64,000 nt of DNA from Ophiobolus disseminans (Eukaryota > Ascomycota > Dothideomycetes > Pleosporales > Phaeosphaeriaceae): the NCBI GenBank assembly GCA_010093685.1, contig MU006222.1, positions 1,212,612 to 1,276,611 on the forward strand. The letters are read 5' to 3'. Of this stretch, positions 1 to 10,200 are shown piece after piece. Position 1 is the stretch's first letter; each line of letters starts with the position of its first letter. The translations under genes and the position numbers were made by a program. The notes beneath the pieces were generated by a model. That model searched no databases. It was not told the origin of the DNA and saw only the letters and a list, made by a program, of their open reading frames with translations.

Positions 1-1022
1 TCTTCCCGCAGCTTGCCATATATATCCGGCTTCTTCGCAAGCTGGAAGAACATGTTGCTGAGCAGACTGGCTGTGGTGTCCCTTCCAGCCAGAAGTATGT
101 TGATGAGCTCGTCTCTGATTCTCTTCGAGTCGGTAGTCTGCTTCGCGACTTCTTGGATAAAGTAATACTTCTCGTCCTTATGGTTGCCTGCACGCTTCTC
201 CTCATCCATCTCTTTACGAAATCTCAAAGCATCATCGACAAATTTCTCGATGTAGGTATGGCAGATCTTGATCGCCTCTTCACCCTTTTGATTGTTTCTG
301 AATCGATCGAAGAAACCATATCGCGAACGGGTCCCGACATCGTCCTGCGCATAGTTGAAAGCTTTGCCGAAGACAATATCCTCATTGGTGTCGTCTTCTT
401 TGCCGAACATGCGCAGCGAGTTGGTGGAGTGGTTGAATAGAAACTCGGTAGCGGTGTCAATGGTAAGAAGGAAGAAGAGCTCTTGTAGATCGACCGTCGC
501 ACCGTCTCGTGGAATATGCTTGAGCATAAGCTTGAAGTGGCGCTCGAAAGCATCGATATCCGCAACTTGGTCTCTGGCAAAGTTCGGGCGCAAGAGATGC
601 CGACTATTAGCCCAGCGCTCTCCGTCTGCATTGAAAATGCCATGGCCCAAAAGTGGCGTGAAAGCAGCCGTGCGATGGTCAAAGCTATAATCCTTGAACC
701 TCAGACTGAGTACTGTCTTGATGTTCTCCGGCTCACAGGTCGCAATGATTGGCATGTTGACTAATCTGGTATGGAATGTGTTGCCGAGTTTCTGGAACCG
801 CTTCTTATTTTCCTGTAGAACAATGTGTTTCTTGGTGTTCTCCTTCATCATTTTCATGACATCCAGTCCAAGAATCGGGTCCTTGTTGAATCTTGCCCGA
901 CATGGCTTGCAGCCGTTTTCTTTGATGATGCGCTGTCGCGCAAGATAGAGCGCAATTCGGGTGTATAACAAGTAGGAAAGGAAAGCGCCTGCAGCAACGT
1001 AAAGCACAGGCGAGTGCGCCAT
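1..1022 (-). CDS. Cytochrome P450, CYP52-like, N-terminal ~340 residues (3' end outside window)
   Basis: A single open frame runs from the ATG at 1022 to the left edge without an intron. The first ~22 residues form a hydrophobic anchor starting MAHSPVLY, followed by a basic stretch, so the protein should sit in the ER membrane facing the cytosol. Recognisable P450 features are the EPENIK segment after MPIIATC, a PLLGHGIF/DGERW segment, and the I-helix oxygen-binding motif AGRDTTA at about residues 309-315. The K-helix ExxR and the heme-cysteine loop lie beyond the window. The pattern resembles CYP52-type fatty-acid or alkane hydroxylases, which use NADPH-P450 reductase; that substrate class is inferred from family resemblance. 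It is transcribed in the same direction as the UstYa-like and OYE genes downstream in coordinate order. It could also be a tailoring P450 of a secondary pathway. Confidence 0.9.
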   Translation of the reverse strand, partial: MAHSPVLYVAAGAFLSYLLYTRIALYLARQRIIKENGCKPCRARFNKDPILGLDVMKMMKENTKKHIVLQENKKRFQKLGNTFHTRLVNMPIIATCEPENIKTVLSLRFKDYSFDHRTAAFTPLLGHGIFNADGERWANSRHLLRPNFARDQVADIDAFERHFKLMLKHIPRDGATVDLQELFFLLTIDTATEFLFNHSTNSLRMFGKEDDTNEDIVFGKAFNYAQDDVGTRSRYGFFDRFRNNQKGEEAIKICHTYIEKFVDDALRFRKEMDEEKRAGNHKDEKYYFIQEVAKQTTDSKRIRDELINILLAGRDTTASLLSNMFFQLAKKPDIYGKLRE

Positions 1023-2144
1023 TCTTCTAAGGAATGTGTTCCAAAAGTCGCCAGAATAGGTGTGGTTAGGTGAGTCGGAGGTAGAGTGTGTCGTCGAAGT
1101 TGATGACGTTGATACAATGGGTCTACTCTATTGATCCTCGTCGTGGCAACCACGTTGTTTTCCACGTAGAGACCTTGCAGGCGCGCTCGCGACGTGCTGC
1201 GCTCTCGCTCGGAGGTAGTAGTGGCAGCGTTCTCGCGTATGCAGGTACGATCAAAAGACTGGGGCTTGGGCGCAGTAAGCGGTGTCAGCTTCGTCCTGAC
1301 AATCCAATGGTATTTGTTCGGCTCCGGATGCGCCTTACGGCAGGGCTGTGAAATAGTCTTCCGAAATCGCTGAGATGGCCGAGTGTCGTCTTTATAGGTA
1401 TTCAAAGATATTTCGGCCGAGTTATAATCAGCTCCCTCGATTTCCGGACGCTCCGTAGTTGTTCAAAGCGGCACAGGAGGCGTCGACGCCCTTGTCTTAG
1501 ACTGTGCGGGGAAGCTCTTACGTCTTCTGCACTTCCAAGGTTTTACATACAGAGTGATAGAATTGTCCCGACTCCGTAGTGTAGAGACAAAGGCAAAGGT
1601 AATGGCCAATACTATTCCCTCGTTTACGTGGCAGGCGATCCACACTTCTAAATTCATCACCGCAACTAGCAGCGTCAGCGGCGTTCCAGAGCAGATTGGA
1701 TCATCTCCGACGGCTTCTCCACAGCTCCGGTGTCACCTCCATAATCGGCCGCATCGTTGGTGGTGCCGTCTAAGCGTGCCTGCTTGCAACCGAGGCTCGG
1801 TCAATACAATACAGTCCTTCTTATTGGGCAGACGAACACTCGCAACTAATGCCATCTTCGAGCGCGTTGAGCTAGCCAAAAGCTGAGAAACATCGCATAC
1901 TACACAAGAGAAGAGGTAGCGACCGAGATGGGACGGGATGACAAATGATGCCCATATGATCGAAAAATCACGGGTTGACTGCGGTTTTGGCAGGATTGGA
2001 AGGAATCAGCGTAGCATTTTAGACGCAATATCGAAACTAATAGAATATCAGGTTACACGTATTGCTATTCATCCTCTCTGAAGCTACTATGTGCAGATAT
2101 ATCTTGAGAATGGAAGATCCCAGCTTTAACATGAGCTCGGGCTG
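1023..2144. other. Intergenic, P450 upstream region
   Basis: About 1.1 kb lies between the P450 start and the 3' end of the UstYa-like gene. It must hold the P450 promoter and the UstYa-like 3' UTR. Short open frames exist on both strands but none has recognisable motifs or coding-like composition. I see no RNA gene or repeat here. Confidence 0.5.
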
Positions 2145-3060
2145 TTATTCGGAACTAATCCACTTCCAGTGATTCATGGTCCTCTTCTCTAGATAGTTGT
2201 ACACCTGGTCATAGTTCTTGCACACGTGCTTTGCATCCCACCCGTCACTCCCACCTCTATCTTCCCCTTCATCGCTAGGCGGAAATGTCGTCGCTGCGCC
2301 CTCCAACGCCACGTCACCGGCGCACATGATAGCTTGTCGAATGTATTCGAAGCAGTGATTGATGTGCCATGGCATTTTTATGGGGTTGACATGTGCCAGC
2401 GGCGAATCAACCATGATCTTCATGGTGTTGTACGCTTCGATGACGGTGTAGAGGCAGTGTAGTTGGTGCGTTACAGATGTAGTATAGACGGTGTGATTGG
2501 GGTAGTCGTGGATCGGGTGGGGAAGGTTGTTGTATTGTTGTGGATGTTTTACATTCACATAGCCTAGGCCCTCTGTGAAATCCATTAGTGATGCATCCAT
2601 ATCGCAGAACTGAGTGTAAGAACCTACCTGGCACTATATCCAACCATGCCCGCCTCGTTCCCGCACTCCAAAACTCCGACACATTCTCTGGCGCGAACCT
2701 CAAGTCTGGCTTGAACGTCTTGATTTCTTGAGAGAAGGTTGGCGCGAAGCCGGATATGTCGCCTGCGAGCTCGAATTCATGGCTCTTGTTATGATGTTTC
2801 CATCGCCGCTCTGCCAACAGCGCAAGAATGATGAGCAAGAGGCTGGTATCGACCACCCACCTCCACGCTTTCACCCTCGCCCAGAGCGTCTTTCTCCGTC
2901 GCGGCTTGCCATCTTCCTGGGCATCCCAATCTCCCACTTCTGTGCTTGAATCCGAATGATCGTCGAGGTTTCGTAGCGCGTTGTATCGCTGCTCGTCTTT
3001 CATCGTTGTGCCGATCTGCGAAACGTCGTGAGTGGATGTGTACGGCGCAAAAGCTGACAT
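2145..3060 (-). CDS. UstYa-like (DUF3328) protein
   Basis: Two exons, 3060-2628 and 2572-2145, are joined across a 55-bp intron (gtaggt..cacag, with a TCACTAAT-type branch site) and give 286 residues. Splicing restores the typical family segment VPEGLGYVNV. A basic stretch (KPRRRK) precedes one membrane helix (VVDTSLLLIILALLAE, about residues 71-88), so the protein is probably single-pass with a lumenal catalytic part. The two family signatures are present: HQLHC at 180-184 and HCFEYIRQ at 217-224, the second helping to form the HxxHC metal-type site. UstYa homologs act in ustiloxin, cyclochlorotine and other fungal RiPP or NRP pathways as cyclising or desaturating oxidases. A second in-frame ATG at 3003 (MKDEQRYN) may be the true start. 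Only one homolog is present here, whereas characterised clusters often have two or more. Confidence 0.9.
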
Positions 3061-3854
3061 TAGTGAGGGCGGAGTGTATAATTAGCAGAGGAAGCAACGT
3101 AGCCCAAGAATGGCATCACGCTGCGTGGGGTTCTTCGGGTTCCGATCAAACATGATCTGCGACGCCAAGTGTTAGAGCATACAGACCGCGCCTCAGGCGT
3201 CCATTCTCTCTATAAACCGCCGTATAATAGCGTGAAGAGGCTAGTCAAGAGCTTGCAATGTGCTCAGTTGAAGGTGCCGATAGGACTGGACGCTCATTCT
3301 GGGTAGACATATCTCGCTGAACTCGATATGACATAGACAGGAGGTCGATGGCGCGCATTTCACGACAGGGTTGAGACACTGCTCGCAACCGCTGCACATA
3401 GCTATTCGGGCGGTGGAATGGCGCTCGCTGTCTTTGCAGGCTGTCGTAGGCGTGGGGACAGGTGGTATTTCGTATGATCTGTCATGTTCGTCGGAGAGTT
3501 CAATCGTCCCTGCTGCCGACGGCGGCCCCACCCATCTGCTTCTAAGGTTTGTACCGAGGCTAGCACTCCACTTCGCATGTGCCAACACCTTTACAAGAGC
3601 AACATGGGCGTCACTTCTCTCTCTCCCTCAATCTTCGAAGAACTCACCATGCCCCATGCGAATGCAGCCATTCTTTCAAGCCACCCACCCTGTTGAGTCA
3701 CGCACCGGCTCAAATGCCTTCCAAGGTTCAGTCAGCAGTCGCACGTCTCCAGGTCACCAGTAGTCACTGCAACTACAACGCTTTCGCTACGCTTAAACGC
3801 TTCCATTAATGCAGCCTCGCTATGTAACTCCTCCCAATGCTAGTTCCTCATCAA
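3061..3854. other. Intergenic between UstYa-like and OYE genes
   Basis: About 0.8 kb with overlapping open frames on both strands (for example 3241-3588 minus and 3371-3763 plus). None shows a domain, signal peptide or splice-supported extension, so I do not call a gene. It should contain the UstYa-like promoter and the OYE 3' UTR. Confidence 0.45.
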
Positions 3855-5011
3855 TTACAAGTTTGCGTGTGCAGCCTGCCACTCCTTGCTGAATGGCTGA
3901 TCAAGGTAACCCCTTTCTTCCTTCGCGTTGTAGAACGTGTCGCGATCATATGGGTTGAGCTCGATGCCTTTCTGCAGCCTGAACACTAGATCGGGCGTGC
4001 TGATGAAGTAGCGACCAAACACCACCACGACGTCGCGGTCCTTGCGGTCTTCGTCTACTTCCCGTTTGGCAGAATCGGGCCTGAATCCACCAGCGACTAG
4101 GATCGGCCCATCGTAGTGCGCAAGGATGGGATCGAGAGAGTCGAAGCTCTCAATGTCGGCATTGCCAGAGATGCGAGACTCAACGAAGTGAACGTACGCA
4201 AGATTTAGCTTGTTAAGCTTTTTGACGACGTCGGAGAACTGCGGGACTGGATCCTTCATATGCATGCCCTGGAAGTCAGAAAATGGCGACAAGCGGATTC
4301 CAGTCTTGTCAGCGCCAACAGCATCGACAACTGCCTGAGTAACTTCGACGGCGAAGCGAGAGCGGTTCTCGACGCTGCCACCGTATTCGTCTGTACGTGA
4401 GTTGACCTTGTCCTGTATAAACTGATCGATGAGGTAGCCGTTTGCGCCGTGGATCTCGACACCATCGAAGCCCGCAGCTATCGCATTCTTGGCACCCTGA
4501 GCGTAGTGTGCTATTGCGTCTTTGATGTCCTCATGTGTCATCTCTTTCGGTACCGCATGTTCCTCGTCAAGTTGCGACGCGCTGGAACTCTTTATGACGA
4601 TGCCTTTAGCCTGCGCAAACCCAGGATTCGCAACGCGACCCAACGCCCATAGCTGCAGATACTATTGTACAAAGTCAATAATTGTGCACATTTATTCGAT
4701 ACACTTTTACTCACGATGAAGCTCCCCTTCTTGTGTACCTCATCGGTGATCTTTTTCCATGCATCAATCTGTTCCTGGTTGTGGATGCCTGGCGCGTTGG
4801 GATACCCGCCATATTGCTGTCCGATAAAGGTAGCTTCTGTGATGAGAAGAGTGCCTGGCGTCGATGCACGTTGGCCGTAGTACTCTGCGGCGATTGGCAT
4901 GATGACATGGTCATCATTGGCGCGAAATCTGGTCAACGGGGCCATCGCAACTCGATGCTTGAGCTCGACGTTGCCCACCTTGAGCGGCTTGAAAAGACGT
5001 GACCCAGACAT
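3855..5011 (-). CDS. NADH:flavin oxidoreductase / old yellow enzyme
   Basis: Exons 5011-4715 and 4661-3855 are separated by a 53-bp intron (gtgagt..caatag) and encode 367 residues, the normal OYE length. Choosing the acceptor before TATCTGCAG restores the family string YLQLWALGR. The protein begins with SRLFKPLKVGNVELKHRVAMAPLTRFRA, the FMN-binding barrel start. The substrate-binding pair His170 and Asn173 and the proton-donor Tyr175 are seen in HGANGYLIDQF. DEYGGSVENRSRF and the C-terminal phosphate-binding segment VVVFGRYFISTPDLV complete the fold. OYEs bind FMN and use NADPH to reduce activated C=C bonds of enones; in fungi they serve in stress responses or in pathways such as ergot alkaloid synthesis. 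The physiological substrate cannot be read from the sequence. The co-oriented neighbours suggest, but do not show, a shared pathway. Confidence 0.95.
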
Positions 5012-7293
5012 GTTGATGTTTTGACTTGAAAAGTTTTGAGTAGGGGCAGCTTAAAATTGTATAGGAGCTTCTGGGTTTAGAGCTAAGTGCTGTGAGTTGG
5101 CTTGGTGAGATGTTGATTTCTCCATTATGTCCTGAGGCCACAGCCTTATATACATATGCACTAGATACATTATAAATTCCGGTCAAATTCGGCACTCCTG
5201 AAACTTCCCTTTTGCATTTCCTAACACTCGGCGTTAAGCTAGTACCGATGACGTTGTTGCATTTGTAATCGTCCACGACAAATTCTGCATCTACAAGTAG
5301 GTGACCGGTTTATAAACACTAGTCGTGCGACATCGGACAATTGAAAGAGGCATTAAGATAATAATCTTGGAAATCACGTTGCCCACTGCACTCAGCCTCA
5401 TGTTGGTAGGGATGTTTATTGAATACCTCCTGCGGGTGCCTGGAGATGGAGATGTGCTCACCGCCCTGTCGAGGCACCACAACCTTGGAATACATCATTC
5501 AGCGAAGCTTTCAAGGTTGCGCGTTATTCGCGATTTGACAAGATCGAAACGCGAAAATCTCTACATAATCGATTCAAAATCTCACACCTGTTCCAACGCA
5601 AGTCAATCTCTTTCTCTACCTAGGTAGTCAGCCCTGGAGGCGTTGTCGAACATCATTCCCACATACTCGGCTCCCAGGTCATACCCAATGCTCGTTCTCC
5701 AGTTCTATTTTGTACGATCCTGCGCCCGTGCCGCCTGACAGCATCATACACGCGGAAACCTTCTCAGTGTGTCTCACATTAGCAACGGAGGTGGTAAAAC
5801 TGCTCATGTATAAGCGTCTTCATTGGTTACTAGCTAGTGCCTGCAGTAAGATGACATTCAGTAGCACCTGCATGCGTAGCATCACCACAAACTGTAAAAC
5901 GTTTTGACTTTAGTCGAACAAGGATCTCCTACCATGGCCGCACAATGCCCTCAATTTAGCAGAGTGATGCTCTCTCTCGCGCGTAAGGTGTTGTCTGCCA
6001 ATTATTAATCCGCAAGATGACATATTACGTCTCAGGACGTGCCTCGTAAGCTCTTACTCGGTCTTTCGCTTACGTCTACTCATCACTGGTTATCCGTTGC
6101 TAGTCTGAGCTAGCTTACATATAGTGACAGTCTATCTCGACTAAGATAGCAATTGCATGTCCCAAGATAATGTGCATAGCGAACAAGTAGCGCCAACGAT
6201 ATGTCAATCTACCGTTACAATGTGCAACGTCGGATACATTGCGTCTGCCAAACGCTTCGTGGAAGTGATGCAGGGCGACAATTATTCTCTACCTTGATCT
6301 TCCACACGCGCCGAGGCAGGGAAGCAGATTTTGTAGAGCTGGGCTCGTTCCACATTGTATCTAGTAACACGTTTAGGAGGAGTTCAATTCACTACCAGAG
6401 TGTGCGATCACATATATGTTATCATATGGACATTATTCACTGAGCCGACTTACCAGAAGTGCAAAAGTGATGCAGGGTAGTTAATCATAAACAACCTTCC
6501 AAGGTTATCTTGCGTTATTAGAATAATTAAGTACGTCGTCGTGCAACTTCATTCATATTTACAGTTGAGGATACGACAATCAAATATAAAGAATCCAAGT
6601 CTTATGAACTACGCGATGCCAAAAAAATGTTTATCATCGAGGTTAACACAATTTTGGTCATCCATATTCCGAACAAGCCTAGTGACATCCCACACGACCA
6701 ACTATTTATGCAATTTGCAGTGCTTGAAGAGCAAAACAAGTACGGTACATACTCCAAGAAATCATACTCTAACCCTTCCCAGTAAGCCGTTCGCAGCGCC
6801 ATCTTGCACCATTTGAGCCGCCAAGATCCGGGTCCCAGCTTCTTCCGCCATGCACCCACCCCAACCGGTACAACCCGAGTCCACGTTTCTCAACGCCTCA
6901 ACACCTGCATGCTGCGTATGTAGGGTAGCTCTTAGCTTCCGTTCAACCGCAGGTACGAAGACAAGCGGGTCCCGTGTGCCGTGGCTACGTTATCGTGCAG
7001 ATGGTTGAGCTTATCTCGACATGTCTGCGATAGCGACATCAGCGGGCGAGATGACACCAGCTTGAATTGAGGTGCGCGTAATGAAGTCTGTGTGTGTTTT
7101 GGAAGGATTTTTTGCATTACAATACTATGTCATGTTGGTTCTGCCGTAGCTCTTTTCGGTCAATCAAATCTTGGTATAGTGACGCCAACAATTAAGGTGC
7201 CAAATAACGAACACCAAGAATGCGTCTCTATAGGTTTCGCTAAACACGTACCACACCCAAGCCTCATCTATACATTTGTCGCGACATTACCAC
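5012..7293. other. Large intergenic region
   Basis: About 2.3 kb between the OYE start and the FAS2 stop codon. The part next to the OYE gene should be its promoter. Open frames are short (at most ~120 codons), AT-rich and without motifs. I see no tRNA, no long repeat and no transposase trace. Confidence 0.5.
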
Positions 7294-10200
7294 CTAAAAC
7301 TGAGCAATCGCCACAGAGACTGCCTGCTCGTCCGAATGGCTAATGCTGATGCTGATCGACTTGACGCCCACGCGATTGGCTTCTTCCTGGGCTTGGCCGT
7401 GGAGCTGGACAAGTGTTAGTTCGAACTGCCTCGTGGTGTGAGTTAAGAAACGTACCTGAACCTGCGGCGCACCAGTTTCGTCATTGACAATCTCAATATC
7501 CTTGAGTGCTGCGCCCGCACCCTTGCCTTGTACACCCAGCGACTTGAAGACAGCCTCCTTTGCAGACCATTTGCCAGTGAAGCTTGCCTGTGGGTTGGCG
7601 GCCTTTTGGCAGTACGCAGTCTCCTTCTCCGTGAAGTTGCGTTCGATGAAGGTCTCGTTCTCGATGTTGAGCGCACTCAGGCTCTCGACATCGACACCGA
7701 TCTTGCTGTTGCCAGAAGCGGTAGCCTTTGTTATCGACTCTACCATCTTCATGGTCTCCTCCGCCTTCTTGTCCTTCTTCGGTACCTCAAACTTCTTGGG
7801 GTATGAGTAGGTCGCAGTCTTTTTGTCGACAATGACACGTGCGCGGGGGTTGAGGAAGACCTCTTGCATCTTACCATCCTCGTATGGTGCCTTGTCCTTG
7901 GCGCGGAACATGGTGTTGTTGATGAGACCATCATGAAAGTATCGGTAGGCCTTCTTTTGACGAGCTTCGACCTTCTGCTTGTAGGTGGCAAACTGAGCGT
8001 GATCAAGCGCAGCGTAGAGGTACTTGGGGTGGATACCGATAGCTTGGGCGCCTTTTTGACCGAAACCGAAGGAGGTAACAGAGAATGCTTTGATGCCGTC
8101 TGTCTGTATGGGTCTTGATGGGTAGACAATGTAGTCATATTGCTCCATAATCTTGTCGACATTGTCTGCATTGCGATTACCGGGCACAAGTCCAGTATTA
8201 AGTACCTGCAAGCAGCCGTTGAACATCCAGGCACCAGCAGCACCCTTGGGATGACCTGTAAGATACTTTTGGAAGATACCAAGCAGGGCGTTGCCCTTCT
8301 TTCGACCAAGATGACGCATTTGTTGGCATATAACATCGGACTCGTTCTTGTCGTTGGCGACGGTTGAGGTACCATGGAAGGACGCAACATCCAGGTCGTC
8401 AATGGTGAGGCCCCACGTAGCCAGTGCGCCGCGAAGTGGAGCAATTCGAGGGTCCTTCTTCCAGAAGTTGTTACCAAGGCTGTTCAGAGCCTCTTTTTCC
8501 TGTCGCTTGGCCTCCAACTCGATGTGAGAGGCACGTTCCTCGAGATAATCAGCCTCGTTGATGTTCTCGCCTCCATCCTTGATGGCAGCGACCTCTTCTT
8601 GGAGGTACAGCAACTCGGATTCTTGCCATTGCTTGATCTGCTTACGGCGGAGGTCCATTTGTCGCTTCCTGTATTTGATGTCAAGAAGTGGGGACGGGAA
8701 CTTGGAAGGAATCTCGCGGGCGGTCGTCAGAACACCCTTTCCGGGAGCAGGCACTGAGCGACCGATTTTGTCGGTGGCTGTAGCCGTGAAGCCCAGAACA
8801 CCGTAGATGGGCACACCCATATCCAAAGCCAACTGGGCATCCATGATGATTTGCATACCACAGCCTTGCGACTCCATGAAGCCATTCCTGGTAGTGGTGG
8901 TTGGGCGGGACATTTCCTTTGGTGTTCGGCCATGCGCAAATTCGTCCTCGGCGTTGCTGGTGGCCTTCATGTTGGCGAACTCGTACGAGCCCTCCTCTTG
9001 GAAATCATCAAAACCACCAACAAAACAAACGCGTGCCTTGCCTTCCACAATGGTGTCATACCCAATATCGATAGACTCAACCGCAGTAGCACAAGCACCA
9101 ACAGGAGTCTTGATGGGGCCAGTTGACGACATCAGCAACATGTTCACCCAAGCGCTCATGGTGTTGATGAAGGACTCCTGCAGAATGTCCTTTTGGACGG
9201 GCCTGTCGAGGAAGCGATCCTTGTACATTCCCCTCAAAGCAGTGGTGCCACCGATACCAGATCCAACACAGTTACCAACTTCCGACAGGTGCACATACTG
9301 GTAGAACTCGTACGGATCGGTGATACCGCTGGACAATAGAGTCTCTGCTGTCGAAACAAGCACAAAGAGCGTGACAGGATCGACCTGTGAGATGATGTCG
9401 TCGGGAACACCGTACTTCTTGGCATCCCAGCCTGTAGGGATCTGGCCGGCGACAAGACGGTCGAATCGCAGAGCCTTGGGGATAAGAAGGGTAGCACCCT
9501 TCTTCATGCGAACAGTGTACTCGCCAGAGTCTTCAATGGCGAATGTTTCAACCTTGTCGCCGTGCTGACGTTTCAGCTCCTCTGCAAGCTCTTTCGAAGC
9601 CTCAAATGGGTCCAGGTCCTCTTCGATCTGGATCTCTTGCATGAGCTGCTTCTTCTTGGGATCGTACCCGTTGAAAAGCTCAGGCTCGATCAGGCGGATA
9701 CCGGTGTGGTCAAGGATGTGCTTCTCGTACTTGAGCTTAATGTCCTTGTCATCAACGGGTTCACCCGTCTTGGCATCAACCCAGCCAGAGTAGCTCTTGC
9801 CTTTGAGCGGTCCGTTGTGGTTCTTAATGAGGCCCATGATCCAGGCCATTTCAACGCATCCTTCAAGCGAGAACTCGCCATAGGCTTCCATCTCCCAACG
9901 TGTCCTCGAGTTACCCCAGGGGCCAACCTCAGCGAAACCAGTGACGACAACAACCTTCTCAAGATCGACCATACCCTTCAGATCGTCATTGAGAGGCTTG
10001 ACCTCCGCATCCCAGTCGGGCAGCTTGGGGAAGTCGAATTTCATGTTGGCTCTTGGCTCGATCTTGGCCTTCTTGAACAGGGCCTCACTTGCCTCGCCAT
10101 TGACGACCTTGTTCTCGATGGCGTTCTCCTTGATGACAGCCCTGCGGACATCACTTGTCTCCATGAGCTCCTTGCGGAGATCGGCCATAAGATCTTTGAG

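Noticed and set aside
1..7293. RiPP precursor (repeated core peptides with Lys-Arg sites) near the UstYa-like gene
   Set aside because: No short open frame with a signal peptide and repeated dibasic-flanked units was found on either strand.
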